The notes: generated by a model not told the origin, from the sequence alone. A stretch of DNA of 64,000 bases from Vibrio sinaloensis (GCF_023195835.1 NZ_CP096199.1:2418001-2482000), one strand, 5' to 3'. Shown: positions 9,618 to 19,930, numbered from the stretch's first letter. Numbers and translations: made by a program.

Positions 9618-10733
9618 ATGACCACAAACGCGTTATACATTGGCATTATGTCGGGCACGAGTCTGGATGGAATCGATACGGTACTGGTAGAGATCGACAA
9701 TGACCGAGTTCGTTTGCTCAACAGCCATGATCATCCCATTCCAGCATCGCTAAAACAGCGCATCTTAAACGTCTCACTCGGCCAACCCACCAGCTTGCCC
9801 GAGATTGGCGAGCTTGATCATCAACTCGGCAAACTCTATGCACAAGCAGTCAACGCTCTGCTGGTAAAAAGTGGGCGCAAAGCATCAGAAATTACGGCTA
9901 TCGGCAATCACGGCCAAACTGTATTCCACCAGCCCACAGGGCAAATACCGTTCACAATTCAACTTGGTGACGCCAATATTATTGCCGCGCTGACCCAGAT
10001 TGACACCGTCGCCGACTTTAGGCGCAAAGATATCGCCTTGGGCGGACAAGGTGCGCCACTGGTGCCCGCTTTTCACCAATCAATTTTTCAACCACAGCAC
10101 TCGAGTGTAGTGATACTCAACATTGGCGGTATCGCTAACCTATCGGTTCTGCGCCCAAATCAAGCTGTGGTCGGCTACGATACAGGCCCTGGCAACATGC
10201 TGATGGACGCTTGGTGTAATAAACACCTAGGCAAAGCGTTTGATAAAGGGGCCAAGCTTGCCCTTCAAGGGCAAGTCGACCAGGCGCTGTTGTCTGAATT
10301 GCTCAAAGAACCATACTTAGCCCTTACCGCCCCCAAAAGCACCGGACGGGAGCGCTTCAATCTGCCTTGGCTCGAGGCGATTGTCAGTCGTTTCAACGCA
10401 GGTGTGGCCGATGTTCAACGAACGCTATGTGAATACACGGCGCAAACCATCGCTAACGAAGTGGAGCCATTCCAACAAGGGGATAGGCCCGAGTTGCTCG
10501 TTTGCGGCGGTGGTGTTCATAACCCATTGTTAATGAAGCGGTTGACCGAGCTCTTACCGCAGTGGTGCGTGATGCCGACCGATGAAAAAGGGGTAGACAG
10601 CGACAACATGGAAGCGATGGCCTTTGCTTGGCTGGCCTATCGCCGCGTTCACTCTCTGCCAAGCAACCTGCCAGAAGTCACCGGCGCCGCCAAGCAGGCT
10701 TCTCTCGGTGTGATGTACTTTGCTGATAAATAA
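9618..10733 (+). CDS. anmK: Anhydro-N-acetylmuramic acid kinase
   Basis: 371 residues from the ATG at 9618 ([20 protein letters not shown]); an in-frame ATG at 9585 would add 11 residues with no family support. The ASKHA-fold kinase motifs are visible: [15 protein letters not shown] near the start, [35 protein letters not shown] and [11 protein letters not shown]. AnmK cleaves the anhydro bond and phosphorylates anhydroMurNAc, giving MurNAc-6-phosphate. The next gene, murQ, uses that product and starts eight bases after the stop, so the pair is an operon. The ribosome site before 9618 is weak, so the start is not certain. Confidence 0.94.
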   Translation: MTTNALYIGIMSGTSLDGIDTVLVEIDNDRVRLLNSHDHPIPASLKQRILNVSLGQPTSLPEIGELDHQLGKLYAQAVNALLVKSGRKASEITAIGNHGQTVFHQPTGQIPFTIQLGDANIIAALTQIDTVADFRRKDIALGGQGAPLVPAFHQSIFQPQHSSVVILNIGGIANLSVLRPNQAVVGYDTGPGNMLMDAWCNKHLGKAFDKGAKLALQGQVDQALLSELLKEPYLALTAPKSTGRERFNLPWLEAIVSRFNAGVADVQRTLCEYTAQTIANEVEPFQQGDRPELLVCGGGVHNPLLMKRLTELLPQWCVMPTDEKGVDSDNMEAMAFAWLAYRRVHSLPSNLPEVTGAAKQASLGVMYFADK

Positions 10734-10741
10734 GGACCATT

Positions 10742-11668
10742 ATGACTAATGATGCATTGATCGCTGCACTTTCACATTTAGTCTCTGAAGGGCGAAATCC
10801 AGAAACCATGGACATTGATTTGCTCTCTTCATTGGAGATAGTTGAACGTATCAACCAACAAGATCAACTGGTGCCTTTAGCCGTTGAGAAAGTACTGCCT
10901 GAGGTTGCAAAAGCGGTCGACAAGATCACCGCTGCATTCAAAATCGGCGGTCGACTTATCTATATGGGTGCCGGTACCAGTGGCCGCTTAGGGGTCCTTG
11001 ATGCCTCAGAGTGCCCACCAACCTTTGGGGTCTCAGATCAAATGGTCATTGGACTGATTGCCGGTGGCCCAGAGGCGATTTTGAAAGCAAAGGAAGGAGC
11101 AGAAGATTCGCTAACCTTAGGTGTTGACGATCTGAAAGCAGTTCAATTCAATAGCACCGATGTGGTGGTTGGGATTGCGGCCAGCGGCAGGACGCCGTAT
11201 GTAATAGGTGCGCTCGAATACGCCAACGAGATGGGAGCAACGACAGTCGCCCTCTCTTGTAACCCCGACTCCCCGATTGCTGAAATCGCCGACATTGCCA
11301 TTTCACCCTTAGTGGGGCCTGAGGCCTTAACCGGTTCGACACGATTGAAATCCGGCACTGCGCAAAAGTTGGTGCTGAACATGCTCACCACCGCCAGTAT
11401 GATTCGTCTGGGTAAAAGCTATCAAAACTTGATGGTCGATGTGAAAGCGACCAACAAAAAACTCATCGCCCGTGCGGCTCGAATTGTCATGCAGGCCACC
11501 GAGTGTGACATCAACAGCGCTACCCGCTTACTTGAGCAGACTGGCTATGATGTCAAATTAGCGATTTTGATGCAACTCACTGGCATGGACTTGGAAAGCG
11601 CAAAACATCAACTGGCCACTCAAGATGGCTTTTTACGTAAAGCCGTGCAGCAGCATCAAGGAGAGTAA
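10742..11668 (+). CDS. murQ: N-acetylmuramic acid 6-phosphate etherase
   Basis: 308 residues. A SIS sugar-phosphate domain carries the family motifs [21 protein letters not shown] (around residue 77) and [15 protein letters not shown] helical C-terminal portion includes KATNKKL and a UBA-like segment. MurQ removes the D-lactyl ether from MurNAc-6-phosphate to give GlcNAc-6-phosphate, which enters amino-sugar metabolism. Length and motifs match the family. It is translationally close-coupled to anmK. A weak hairpin follows. Confidence 0.96.
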   Translation: MTNDALIAALSHLVSEGRNPETMDIDLLSSLEIVERINQQDQLVPLAVEKVLPEVAKAVDKITAAFKIGGRLIYMGAGTSGRLGVLDASECPPTFGVSDQMVIGLIAGGPEAILKAKEGAEDSLTLGVDDLKAVQFNSTDVVVGIAASGRTPYVIGALEYANEMGATTVALSCNPDSPIAEIADIAISPLVGPEALTGSTRLKSGTAQKLVLNMLTTASMIRLGKSYQNLMVDVKATNKKLIARAARIVMQATECDINSATRLLEQTGYDVKLAILMQLTGMDLESAKHQLATQDGFLRKAVQQHQGE

Positions 11669-11679
11669 CCCAGGCTTAA

Positions 11680-11703
11680 AGGGAGAGCTTACTGCCTCTC
11701 CCT
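11680..11703. terminator. Hairpin between murQ and the lipoprotein gene
   Basis: AGGGAGAG and CTCTCCCT form an eight-base-pair stem between convergent genes. The T tract is short on either strand, so termination strength is doubtful. Confidence 0.5.
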
Positions 11704-11711
11704 AAATCTCG

Positions 11712-12053
11712 CTAGTTTTGGTACTCACTCCAGCCACGCTGCCATTCCATTCGAAACTTTTGCGCTTCATCTGTGCCTTCACACACGCCTTGATAGTACT
11801 GACCCGACAAGCCCATTTGGTAAGCGAAATCTGGGTTGCAGTACTCGCCAATACCCTCTAAGTAACCTTGGTCGTAATCTGACTGCTTGGCACTTCCCAA
11901 GCTCGCGAGAGCTTTGGATGTCCGCGGCGTATGGCCAACGATGCCATCCTGATAGCCAATTTGATACCAGTCGCCCTCATTCGCCAACTGTTGTGGGCTA
12001 CTGGTACAAGCAGCCAACAATGCCGCCAACACAGCAATATAAAACTTTCTCAT
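11712..12053 (-). CDS. DUF2799-like small lipoprotein
   Basis: 113 residues. The N-terminus MRKFYIAVLAALLAAC is a lipoprotein signal peptide with lipobox LAAC; the mature protein would start at Cys16. The remainder holds two similar glycine/tyrosine segments (WYQIGYQDGIVG and DYDQGYLEGIGEYCN), typical of DUF2799 proteins, and further Cys residues. Function is unknown; outer-membrane anchoring is likely. The ATG has an AAGGA ribosome site. It is divergent from the CstA-family gene and shares its 200-bp control region with the five-repeat array. Confidence 0.75.
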   Translation of the reverse strand: MRKFYIAVLAALLAACTSSPQQLANEGDWYQIGYQDGIVGHTPRTSKALASLGSAKQSDYDQGYLEGIGEYCNPDFAYQMGLSGQYYQGVCEGTDEAQKFRMEWQRGWSEYQN

Positions 12054-12087
12054 TGTTTTTCCTTGCTTTTTCCGAAGAGGTTATCAA

Positions 12088-12175
12088 ACCACTATTCGGA
12101 CTTGATTACCACTGCACTTGAGTAAAAACCACTCAGTTTCTCAAGCAACCGCTCATATCCCTATACGACCACTCA
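12088..12175 (+). promoter_or_regulatory. Five direct repeats of ACC(A/G)CT at an exact 20-bp period: candidate BtsR operator
   Basis: Units begin at 12088 (ACCACTAT), 12108 (ACCACTGC), 12128 (ACCACTCA), 12148 (ACCGCTCA) and 12168 (ACCACTCA), each exactly 20 bp from the next. The last three match ACC(A/G)CTCA, which I recall as the E. coli BtsR half-site, found there as two direct copies about 13 bp apart. Units decay away from the CstA-family gene, so the gene-proximal ones are probably the stronger. The array ends about 80 bp before the ATG, a normal activator position. The repeats are directly visible; the protein that binds them is inferred. Confidence 0.75.
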
Positions 12176-12256
12176 TTGGATAAGCGAATGCTGATAGTCA
12201 TTATTCAGCATAGTATGCACAGTGAGCTTATTAAATTTTACAAAGGAACGAGTGCT

Positions 12257-13741
12257 ATGTTGTGGTTTTTAACCTGTGTTGCGGCCCTAATTGGCGGCTA
12301 CTTTATCTACGGGGCTTTTGTTGAAAAAGTCTTCGGCATTAACGAAAAACGTCAAACGCCGGCGCATACTAAAGCAGACGGCGTTGATTACGTCCCAATG
12401 TCAACCAAGAAGGTTTACCTAGTTCAACTCCTCAATATTGCCGGTGTTGGCCCTATCTTTGGTCCTATCATGGGCGCCCTATATGGCCCTGCTGCTATGC
12501 TGTGGATCGTCGTCGGTTGTATCTTTGCTGGTGCGGTACATGATTACTTCTCTGGCATGCTTTCGGTACGTAACGGCGGAGCCTCTGTTCCAACCATCAC
12601 AGGTCGCTACTTAGGTAATGGTGCAAAACACTTTATGAACATCTTTGCCATTGTCCTTCTGCTTCTTGTTGGTGTGGTTTTCGTGTCTGCTCCTGCTGGC
12701 ATGATCACGAACCTTATCAATGATCAAACCAGCCTAAACGTCAGCATGACGACTATGGTTATCGCCATTTTTGCCTACTATATCATTGCGACCATCGTGC
12801 CTGTCGATAAGATTATTGGTCGCTTCTACCCACTGTTTGGTGCGCTACTGATCTTCATGTCTGTCGGCCTAATGACCGCGGTGGCATTCTCAAGTGAACA
12901 CACAGTAATGGGCGATTTCCAAGTGAGCGACATGTTCACTAACCTTAACCCGAACGATATGCCGCTATGGCCTGCACTATTCATCACTATTGCATGTGGT
13001 GCAATTTCCGGCTTCCACGCTACCCAGTCTCCACTGATGGCGCGTTGTATGGAAAATGAAAAGAATGGCCGCTTTGTATTCTACGGTGCCATGATTGGCG
13101 AAGGTGTCATCGCGTTAATCTGGTGTGCGATTGCATTGTCATTCTTCGGTTCTCTCGATTCACTTGCAGAAGCGGTGAAGAATGGTGGTCCTGGTAACGT
13201 TGTCTACAGCGCCTCATTTGGCCTACTCGGCGTGTTCGGTGGCATCCTTGCTTTCCTAGGTGTCGTTATCCTACCGATCACTTCTGGTGACACAGCATTC
13301 CGCTCTAGCCGACTAATTCTGGCTGAGTACTTCAATGTCGACCAAAAAGCGCTACGGAATCGCCTACTGATGGCAGTTCCACTGTTCATTATTGGTGGTA
13401 TTCTGACTCAAGTTGATTTTGGTATTATCTGGCGCTACTTCGGTTTCGCAAACCAATCAACCGCAGTGATGATGTTATGGACAGCATCGGCTTACTTACT
13501 GCGCCACAATAAGCTACATTGGATCACCACAGTACCTGCGGTATTTATGACCACTGTGTGTGCGACTTTCATTCTCAACAACAGTACCTTAGGCTTTGGG
13601 CTACCGATTGAAGTTTCGACTACTGCAGGCATTCTATTTGCCCTAGCGGTTGCAGGTTACGTCATCAAAACCTCCAAAGGAAAAGGTGAGACTGATTTAG
13701 CTGATGAAGAAAAACCACAAGCTGTCACCGAAACAGCTTAA
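12257..13741 (+). CDS. CstA-family transporter, probable pyruvate/peptide carrier
   Basis: 494 residues from the ATG at 12257, which has an AAAGGA ribosome site nine bases upstream; a longer in-frame reading from 12176 lacks one and overlaps the promoter. It is a polytopic inner-membrane protein with CstA signatures: HTKADGVDYVPM, AGVGPIFGPIMGALYGP, AGAVHDYFSGMLSVRNGG and a FHATQSPLMARC segment. E. coli CstA and BtsT are about 700 residues, so this belongs to the shorter CstA subgroup. CstA-family carriers transport pyruvate and peptides. Given btsS-btsR nearby and the repeat array upstream, pyruvate uptake is the likely role. I recall a BtsS/BtsR-controlled carrier named BtsU in V. campbellii; identity needs checking. 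Confidence 0.85.
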   Translation: MLWFLTCVAALIGGYFIYGAFVEKVFGINEKRQTPAHTKADGVDYVPMSTKKVYLVQLLNIAGVGPIFGPIMGALYGPAAMLWIVVGCIFAGAVHDYFSGMLSVRNGGASVPTITGRYLGNGAKHFMNIFAIVLLLLVGVVFVSAPAGMITNLINDQTSLNVSMTTMVIAIFAYYIIATIVPVDKIIGRFYPLFGALLIFMSVGLMTAVAFSSEHTVMGDFQVSDMFTNLNPNDMPLWPALFITIACGAISGFHATQSPLMARCMENEKNGRFVFYGAMIGEGVIALIWCAIALSFFGSLDSLAEAVKNGGPGNVVYSASFGLLGVFGGILAFLGVVILPITSGDTAFRSSRLILAEYFNVDQKALRNRLLMAVPLFIIGGILTQVDFGIIWRYFGFANQSTAVMMLWTASAYLLRHNKLHWITTVPAVFMTTVCATFILNNSTLGFGLPIEVSTTAGILFALAVAGYVIKTSKGKGETDLADEEKPQAVTETA

Positions 13742-13757
13742 GTGCTTGCACTTTGTT

Positions 13758-13780
13758 AAAGGCTCCTCGTGAGCCTTTCA
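13758..13780 (+). terminator. Terminator of the CstA-family gene
   Basis: AAAGGCTC and GAGCCTTT flank a five-base loop, starting 16 bases past the stop codon and followed by a short T-rich stretch. Confidence 0.65.
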
Positions 13781-13802
13781 TTTCTTAGAACTATAAATAC
13801 AA

Positions 13803-13829
13803 AAAAGCCAGCGATAGACGCTGGCTTTG
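13803..13829 (-). terminator. Terminator of the ispH end of the operon
   Basis: AAAGCCAGCG and CGCTGGCTTT form a ten-base-pair stem with a T run on the minus strand (complement of AAAAAA at 13801-13806). It lies about 25 bp past the ispH stop. Confidence 0.8.
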
Positions 13830-13852
13830 TGCTTATATACCAATCACAACTC

Positions 13853-14818
13853 TTAATCGACCTGTTTAATTTGCAGCTCTTTAGGCACTTCGAAGAACAT
13901 GTTCTCTTCTCGACCTTGGATTTCTTCGACGCTTTTTGCGCCGACTAACTGCTTCACTCGCTCAAGGATTTGATTAACCAACTCCTCTGGCGCGGACGCG
14001 CCTGCGGTCACGCCCACTTTGGTTTTACCAGTGAACCACTCAGATTGAATATCCTCAGGGCAATCGGTGAGATAGCCAGGGGTTCCGAGTTTCTCCGCTA
14101 ACTCTTTTAATCGAGTCGAATTGGATGAGTTCTTTGACCCCACCACCACAACAACGTCAACATCCGCGGCCATATCACGCACGGCGTCCTGACGGTTTTG
14201 TGTCGCATAACAGATGTCATCTTTGCGCGGACCTTGAATATCTGGGAAAACGCGGCGTAGCTCATCAATCACGTCTGCAGTTTCATCGACCGATAACGTC
14301 GTTTGACTAACATAGTGCAAGTGACTTGGGTCTTTCACTTTCTCTTTTAGCTTAACCACATCCGCGGGGGTCTCAACCAGGTACATGCCGCCTTGTTCAC
14401 TTGCGTATTGGCCCATGGTGCCCTCGACTTCTGGATGCCCAGCATGGCCAATCAAGACCACTTCCATATGCTTGCGGCTTGCACGAGCAACCTCCATGTG
14501 AACTTTAGTCACCAAAGGACACGTGGCATCAAACACGGTGAGAGCGCGCTGTTTGGCTTCTTTACGCACCGCTTGCGACACTCCATGAGCGGAAAAAATC
14601 ACGATATTATCGTCAGGCACCTCATGCAGCTCCTCGACAAAAATCGCACCGCGCTGTTTGAGCCCTTCGACCACAAAACGGTTGTGGACCACTTCATGGC
14701 GAACATAAATAGGCGGCTGATAGAGTTCCAGTGCACGTTCGACAATGCTAATTGCACGATCAACGCCAGCACAAAAACCACGAGGATTGGCTAACAGGAT
14801 TTTCATTTCATTGCTCAT
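13853..14818 (-). CDS. ispH: 4-hydroxy-3-methylbut-2-enyl diphosphate reductase
   Basis: 321 residues. Last step of the MEP isoprenoid pathway, producing IPP and DMAPP. The three cluster-binding cysteines are visible in their motifs: [21 protein letters not shown] and CYATQNRQ. The catalytic [13 protein letters not shown] and [11 protein letters not shown] segments are also present. An in-frame ATG at 14806 ([10 protein letters not shown]) matches the E. coli start, so the first four residues are uncertain. It is the last gene of the ribF-ileS-lspA-fkpB-ispH cluster, as in E. coli. Confidence 0.95.
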   Translation of the reverse strand: MSNEMKILLANPRGFCAGVDRAISIVERALELYQPPIYVRHEVVHNRFVVEGLKQRGAIFVEELHEVPDDNIVIFSAHGVSQAVRKEAKQRALTVFDATCPLVTKVHMEVARASRKHMEVVLIGHAGHPEVEGTMGQYASEQGGMYLVETPADVVKLKEKVKDPSHLHYVSQTTLSVDETADVIDELRRVFPDIQGPRKDDICYATQNRQDAVRDMAADVDVVVVVGSKNSSNSTRLKELAEKLGTPGYLTDCPEDIQSEWFTGKTKVGVTAGASAPEELVNQILERVKQLVGAKSVEEIQGREENMFFEVPKELQIKQVD

Positions 14819-14840
14819 AGAGTCATTATCTTATTGGTCG

Positions 14841-15272
14841 CTATTCTACTGACAAAATTTCAACTTCAAAAGTCACATCTTGCCCTGCAAGCGGATGATT
14901 AAAGTCAACCGTGACCGAGTCGCCCGCGATCTCAGTAATAATGCCAGGAATTTCCATTCCATCAGGTCCAGAGAACGCCATCACAGTGCCGACTTCAACT
15001 TCTGCATCACCGACAAACTTTGCGCGATCCATATAGTGGATATTATCTGGATTGGGCATCCCAAATGCGTCTTGCGCTTTGAGTTCAATCGCCTTGCTGT
15101 CTCCAGCACTCAGACCAAGTAGACATTGTTCAAAGTTTTCACTTAGGCTGCCATCGCCAATCACCAGCTTGGCAGGTTTTCCCATATTGTGTGTGCTGTC
15201 AGCAATCGAGCCGTCAGGCATTTTGATCGTAAAATGCAGCGTTACTGCAGAATCTTGGGCAATGGTGGTCAC
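14841..15272 (-). CDS. fkpB: FKBP-type peptidyl-prolyl cis-trans isomerase (SlpA type)
   Basis: 143 residues, one FKBP domain interrupted by an insert-in-flap (IF) segment as in SlyD and SlpA. There is no metal-binding His-rich tail, so it is SlpA/FkpB rather than SlyD. Recognisable parts are VTLHFTIKMPDGSIADSTHNMGKPAKLVIGDG (start of the domain) and VDFNHPLAGQDVTFEVEI (end), a hallmark of this group. It sits between lspA and ispH, its usual place. Likely role: cytoplasmic prolyl isomerase and chaperone. Confidence 0.92.
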   Translation of the reverse strand: MTTIAQDSAVTLHFTIKMPDGSIADSTHNMGKPAKLVIGDGSLSENFEQCLLGLSAGDSKAIELKAQDAFGMPNPDNIHYMDRAKFVGDAEVEVGTVMAFSGPDGMEIPGIITEIAGDSVTVDFNHPLAGQDVTFEVEILSVE

Positions 15273-15412
15273 GTCATGGCTTCCTTATTATTAATTGTAT
15301 CGACTGTTTATCACTGCTAGATACGAAGCAGCGTCGAACTTGGGCTTCAACATAAAGAAAAGCGCCACCTGAATCAACAGACAGCGCTTAGGGTTATTCG
15401 TGAAATCACTCT

Positions 15413-15922
15413 TTATGCCGCGCTGTGGTCTTTTTTCCGAAACCCATCGAAGATGATCATTGCGGCGCCAATGCAGATCGTCGTATCGGCGAGGTTGAAC
15501 GCTGGCCAGTGATATGTGCCCCAATAAAAATCCAGGTAGTCGACCACAAAGCCATGCACAATTCGGTCGAACACATTGCCAACCGCCCCACCTATAATCA
15601 TCGCATAAGCGATATTATTCCATTTCTCTTGGGCAGGCAGCTTGCTCATCCAATAGGTCAACATCGCGGTAACGGCAAAAGCAATCCCGGTAAACAACCA
15701 ACGCTGCCAACCCGCCTGATCACTCAAAAAGCTAAATGCGGCGCCATAGTTGTGGACGTATAACAAGTTGAAGAAGGGCAACACTTCAATTCGATTGGCC
15801 CAGCCATAGCCCATGTTATCCATCACCACTAATTTAATGGTGACATCTGCAACAAAAATCACCGCCGCTAGCCATAGCCAACGAACGCCAGATTGCTTAA
15901 GAGTTAATGCTTGTTCACTCAT
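15413..15922 (-). CDS. lspA: Lipoprotein signal peptidase (signal peptidase II)
   Basis: 169 residues with four transmembrane segments. The two catalytic aspartates are in [14 protein letters not shown] and [11 protein letters not shown], and the conserved [19 protein letters not shown] segment is present. It cleaves prolipoproteins after Lgt adds diacylglycerol; lgt is elsewhere in this window (26340-27161). The start lies just 15 bases after a strong terminator hairpin that follows ileS, and its TAGG ribosome site directly follows that hairpin's T run. Confidence 0.95.
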   Translation of the reverse strand: MSEQALTLKQSGVRWLWLAAVIFVADVTIKLVVMDNMGYGWANRIEVLPFFNLLYVHNYGAAFSFLSDQAGWQRWLFTGIAFAVTAMLTYWMSKLPAQEKWNNIAYAMIIGGAVGNVFDRIVHGFVVDYLDFYWGTYHWPAFNLADTTICIGAAMIIFDGFRKKDHSAA

Positions 15923-15931
15923 TTCTTTACC

Positions 15932-15962
15932 TAAAAACAGCCCCAGTAAATACTGGGGCTGT
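15932..15962 (-). terminator. Terminator-like hairpin between ileS and lspA
   Basis: A perfect 12-base-pair inverted repeat (ACAGCCCCAGTA / TACTGGGGCTGT) with a two-base centre, followed on the minus strand by TTTTT. It stands inside what is usually one operon, immediately before the lspA ribosome site. Confidence 0.8.
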
Positions 15963-15997
15963 TTAATTGATTAAAAGTTCAGTCGCTTTTTCGCTAA

Positions 15998-18844
15998 TTA
16001 TGCGAACTTACGCACTTCACCTTCACCATCAACGTTAGACACACAACGGCCACAGATCTTCTCATGACCTTCAATCGTGCCTACGTCTGGCGTATGGTGC
16101 CAACAACGGTCACATTTCTCGTTTTCCGTCGCTTTGACTTCAACAAACAGACCATCTACATCTGTCGCTTGTGCTGCGTCAGACTTGTCGCTGAGAGGTT
16201 TAACAACCGCCGCTGAAGTGAGGAGCGCGAAACGCAGCTCATCTTCTAGCTTGTTCAGTTTCGCCGCAAGTGCATCATCTGCATAAAGCGTTACTTCAGC
16301 TTGCAGGGAGCCACCGATGATTTTCTCTTTACGAGCATCTTCTAGCAGCTTGTTCACGCTACCACGAACTGATTGAACGTCCGACCAGAACTCATTGTTT
16401 AGCTCTTCACCTTCAGCAAGACCGAATAGACCTTCGAACCACTCGCCAGTGAATACGAACTTATCACGGCTCTCACCTGTAGGAAGGGAAGCTGGCATTT
16501 CGTTCCAAATTTCATCAGCAGTGAATGACATGATTGGCGCCATCCAACGAACTAATGCTTCTACGATGTAGTAAAGCGCTGTCTGACAGCTACGTTGCGC
16601 ATGACCGCCACGTTTCGCTGTGTATTGACGGTCTTTGATAACATCTAGGTAGAATGAGCCCATTTCGATAGAACAGAACTGCATTAGACGCTGAGTTACA
16701 GCATGGGTGTTGTACTCACCGTACGCTTTTACAATCTCTTCTTGCGCAGCTAGGGCGCGACCTACAGCCCAACGATCCAGTGCCACCATTTCTTCAGCAG
16801 GAACAAGATCCGTTGCTGGGTTGAAGCCGCTTAGGTTGGCTAGGAAGAAACGCGCTGTGTTACGGATACGACGGTACGCATCTGCAGAGCGTTTTAGGAT
16901 TTCATCAGAAACCGCCACTTCACCAGTGTAGTCTGTAGAAGCAACCCATAGACGAAGAATGTCAGCACCTAGCTTGTTAGTCACATCTTTTGGCGCAACC
17001 ACGTTACCGATAGATTTAGACATCTTACGGCCTTGACCATCCACCACGAAGCCGTGAGTGAGCACTTGCTTGTATGGTGCTTCATTTTTCATCGCAATCG
17101 ATGAAATCAGAGAAGATTGGAACCAACCACGGTGTTGGTCAGAACCTTCTAGGTATAGGTCTGCTGATGCACCGTTGTACTCCTCACGAGCATCAACTAC
17201 TGAGTAGTGAGTCACACCTGAGTCGAACCATACGTCTAGCGTATCCAGTACTTTTTCGTAGCTGTCAGCTTCTTCGCCTAGTAGGTCAGAGATTTCTAGA
17301 TCCCACCACGCTTGAATGCCTTTTTGCTCCACTAGCTGAGCGACTTTCTCAACAAGTTCGATACTGTTTGGATGCAGCTCAGCCGTCTCTTTGTGCACAA
17401 ACAGCGCAATTGGTACACCCCAAGTACGTTGACGAGAGATACACCACTCAGGACGACCTTCGATCATCCCTTCGATGCGGCTTTGACCCCACTCTGGCAT
17501 CCACTCAACACCTTTGATTGACTCTAGGGCTTTTGCACGTAAGCCCGCTTGGTCCATTGAGACGAACCATTGTGGTGTTGCACGGAAAATGATTGGCGTT
17601 TTGTGTCTCCAACAATGCGGGTAGCTGTGCTCGTAAGCGTGGTGATGCAGAAGTGCGCCTTTCTCTTTTAGCGTTTCAACGACAGCATCGTTGGCTTTAA
17701 ATACATGCTGACCAGCAAAAAGCTCTGTATCAGGCAGGTAAACACCGTTTGAGCCTACAGGGTTCGCAACTTCTAGGTTGTATTTGTTACCGACAGCAAA
17801 GTCTTCTTGACCGTGGCCAGGAGCGGTATGTACCACACCAGTACCTGATTCAGTGGTGACGTGGTCGCCAAGGATCGCAGGTACAGTGAAGTCGTAGAAC
17901 GGATGCTGGAACTGAGACAGTTCAAGATCGCTACCTTTAGCGAAACCAAGGTTGTGGAAGTGCTCGATACCGGCGCGATCCATCACGTCTTTTGCTAGTT
18001 CAGACGCAACGATAATACGTTCTTTGTTCTCACCTTCGACTTGGATAAGTACGTACTCGAGATCATCACGGAGACACACCGCGCGGTTTGCAGGCAGCGT
18101 CCATGGTGTGGTTGTCCAGATAACGATAGAGATATCGCCTTCACCTTCGTGACCTTCGTTGAGTGCGAACTTAGAAAGTAGCGCAGCTTCATCAGCGGCT
18201 TTAAAGCGAACGTCGATAGATGGCGATACTTTGTCTTTGTACTCGACTTCTGCTTCAGCAAGCGCTGAGCCACAATCTGTACACCAGTGAACAGGTTTAA
18301 AGCCTTTTAGTAGATGGCCGTTGTCGGCAATCTTACCAAGAGCACGAATGATGTTCGCTTCAGTGGCGAAGTCCATAGTGCGGTAAGGCTTGTCCCACTC
18401 ACCCATGATACCTAGGCGTTTGAAACTCTCTTTTTGACCTTCCACCTGGCCTGCCGCGTACTTACGACACTCTTCGCGGAATTCTGCCGCAGAGATTTTT
18501 TGGCCTGGCTTGCCTTTTTTCTTTTCTACCATTAGTTCAATTGGTAGGCCGTGACAGTCCCAGCCAGGAATGTACGGTGCATCAAAACCAGAAAGTGTTT
18601 TGGATTTAATAATAATGTCTTTAAGAATCTTATTTAGTGCGTGACCAATGTGAATGTCGCCATTCGCGTATGGAGGGCCATCATGTAGAACGAAAGATTT
18701 TTTGCCTTTCTTCGCTTCACGGATTGCTCCGTAAAGGTCTTCTTTGTACCAACGCTTAAGCATTTCTGGCTCACGATTTGCCAGATTGCCACGCATCGGA
18801 AACCCTGTTTCAGGAAGGTTCAGGGTATCTTTATACTCACTCAT
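15998..18844 (-). CDS. ileS: Isoleucyl-tRNA synthetase
   Basis: 948 residues, class I synthetase. HIGH motif is HIGHALNK (about residue 66) and KMSKS motif is [11 protein letters not shown] (about 605). The large editing domain contains [15 protein letters not shown]. The C-terminus has a zinc finger, [24 protein letters not shown]. All key residues are present and length matches the bacterial type. It charges tRNA-Ile and clears Val-tRNA-Ile. ribF precedes it by 55 bp. Confidence 0.97.
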   Translation of the reverse strand: MSEYKDTLNLPETGFPMRGNLANREPEMLKRWYKEDLYGAIREAKKGKKSFVLHDGPPYANGDIHIGHALNKILKDIIIKSKTLSGFDAPYIPGWDCHGLPIELMVEKKKGKPGQKISAAEFREECRKYAAGQVEGQKESFKRLGIMGEWDKPYRTMDFATEANIIRALGKIADNGHLLKGFKPVHWCTDCGSALAEAEVEYKDKVSPSIDVRFKAADEAALLSKFALNEGHEGEGDISIVIWTTTPWTLPANRAVCLRDDLEYVLIQVEGENKERIIVASELAKDVMDRAGIEHFHNLGFAKGSDLELSQFQHPFYDFTVPAILGDHVTTESGTGVVHTAPGHGQEDFAVGNKYNLEVANPVGSNGVYLPDTELFAGQHVFKANDAVVETLKEKGALLHHHAYEHSYPHCWRHKTPIIFRATPQWFVSMDQAGLRAKALESIKGVEWMPEWGQSRIEGMIEGRPEWCISRQRTWGVPIALFVHKETAELHPNSIELVEKVAQLVEQKGIQAWWDLEISDLLGEEADSYEKVLDTLDVWFDSGVTHYSVVDAREEYNGASADLYLEGSDQHRGWFQSSLISSIAMKNEAPYKQVLTHGFVVDGQGRKMSKSIGNVVAPKDVTNKLGADILRLWVASTDYTGEVAVSDEILKRSADAYRRIRNTARFFLANLSGFNPATDLVPAEEMVALDRWAVGRALAAQEEIVKAYGEYNTHAVTQRLMQFCSIEMGSFYLDVIKDRQYTAKRGGHAQRSCQTALYYIVEALVRWMAPIMSFTADEIWNEMPASLPTGESRDKFVFTGEWFEGLFGLAEGEELNNEFWSDVQSVRGSVNKLLEDARKEKIIGGSLQAEVTLYADDALAAKLNKLEDELRFALLTSAAVVKPLSDKSDAAQATDVDGLFVEVKATENEKCDRCWHHTPDVGTIEGHEKICGRCVSNVDGEGEVRKFA

Positions 18845-18899
18845 CGATTCTTAATTCCGTTGTCTTGGGTGACAGTTAGACATTATGCCAAGCAGCGAA

Positions 18900-19844
18900 C
18901 TAAACCACTTGGGCTTTGTACTGACGCAGCCACACCCTTGCTGCCTCAGCATCCAATTCAATTTGTTGTTTCAGCGCGTCGAACGACTCAAATTTGTGTT
19001 CGTCACGAATCTTATCGAAAAGTACGATTTCTAACTGTTTGCCGTATAAATTGGCTTTAAAGTCGAACAAATGTACTTCGAGTTGTTGGCGTACCCCATT
19101 TACCGTGGGCCGATTACCAATATTCGCCACGCCGCCAATCGGTTGTTCAGCGAGACCGAGTACCTCAACGGTGTACACCCCAGAAACGGGTGATACACAC
19201 CGTTTCAGTGGAATGTTTGCGGTAGGAAAACCTATGGTACGACCCAGTTTTCGCCCATGAGACACTCGCCCGCTGATGCTGTAATCGCGCCCGAGCATTT
19301 GTGCCGCCGCCGCAAGCTTATCTTGCGCTAACGCTTCGCGAATAGCGGTGCTGCTGACGCGCAGTTGCTGAAGGCAAAAACTCTGTGTGCTAACCACATC
19401 AAAACCAAACTCTTTTCCGGCTTGCTGCAGCATGGCAAAGTTGCCTTTGCGCTGGTTGCCAAAGCAGAAATCGTCGCCAACAACCAGAAACTTAACACCC
19501 AAACGCTCAACCAACAAGTCACGAATAAATGACTGTGGTGACTGAGTCGCGAAGCGGTGGTTAAAGTTAATGCATAGTAAACGCTCGATATCTAATTTGC
19601 TCAGTTGCACGAACTTGTCACGTAGCCGAGTCAAACGCGCCGGCGCTTTGTCTTTAGCAAACAGCTCTAACGGTTGAGGTTCAAACGTCATCACCGTCGA
19701 AGGTAATCCTAAATCCTTTGCTCTTTCAGAAACTTGGCGCAAGACTTCTTGGTGCCCAAGGTGCACGCCATCGAAATTTCCGATCGTCAATACACACCCT
19801 TTATGGTGTGATTTGATGTTATGAATCCCTCGAATCAATTCCAT
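18900..19844 (-). CDS. ribF: Bifunctional riboflavin kinase / FMN adenylyltransferase
   Basis: 314 residues. The N-terminal FAD synthetase domain has the nucleotidyltransferase motif TIGNFDGVHLGHQ (about residue 20) and the second motif VSSTAIREAL (about 165). The C-terminal riboflavin kinase domain has GRTIGFPTANIPLK and GVANIGNRPTV. It produces FMN and FAD from riboflavin. First gene of the ribF-ileS-lspA-fkpB-ispH cluster; murJ lies 86 bp upstream on the same strand. Confidence 0.96.
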   Translation of the reverse strand: MELIRGIHNIKSHHKGCVLTIGNFDGVHLGHQEVLRQVSERAKDLGLPSTVMTFEPQPLELFAKDKAPARLTRLRDKFVQLSKLDIERLLCINFNHRFATQSPQSFIRDLLVERLGVKFLVVGDDFCFGNQRKGNFAMLQQAGKEFGFDVVSTQSFCLQQLRVSSTAIREALAQDKLAAAAQMLGRDYSISGRVSHGRKLGRTIGFPTANIPLKRCVSPVSGVYTVEVLGLAEQPIGGVANIGNRPTVNGVRQQLEVHLFDFKANLYGKQLEIVLFDKIRDEHKFESFDALKQQIELDAEAARVWLRQYKAQVV

Positions 19845-19930
19845 TGGAGACTGCTAAAAACCTATACTTTACGGGTAAAATTGCTAAAGGTGACGTTTAC
19901 CTAGCGTGAAACCGACGGATTATATACTAA

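Noticed and set aside
12176-12256. Longer N-terminus for the CstA-family protein
   Set aside because: No ribosome site, overlaps the promoter; the ATG at 12257 has AAAGGA at proper spacing and begins at the first membrane helix.
14393-14794. 133-codon ORF antisense to ispH
   Set aside because: Lies wholly within a well-supported gene and has no recognisable motif.
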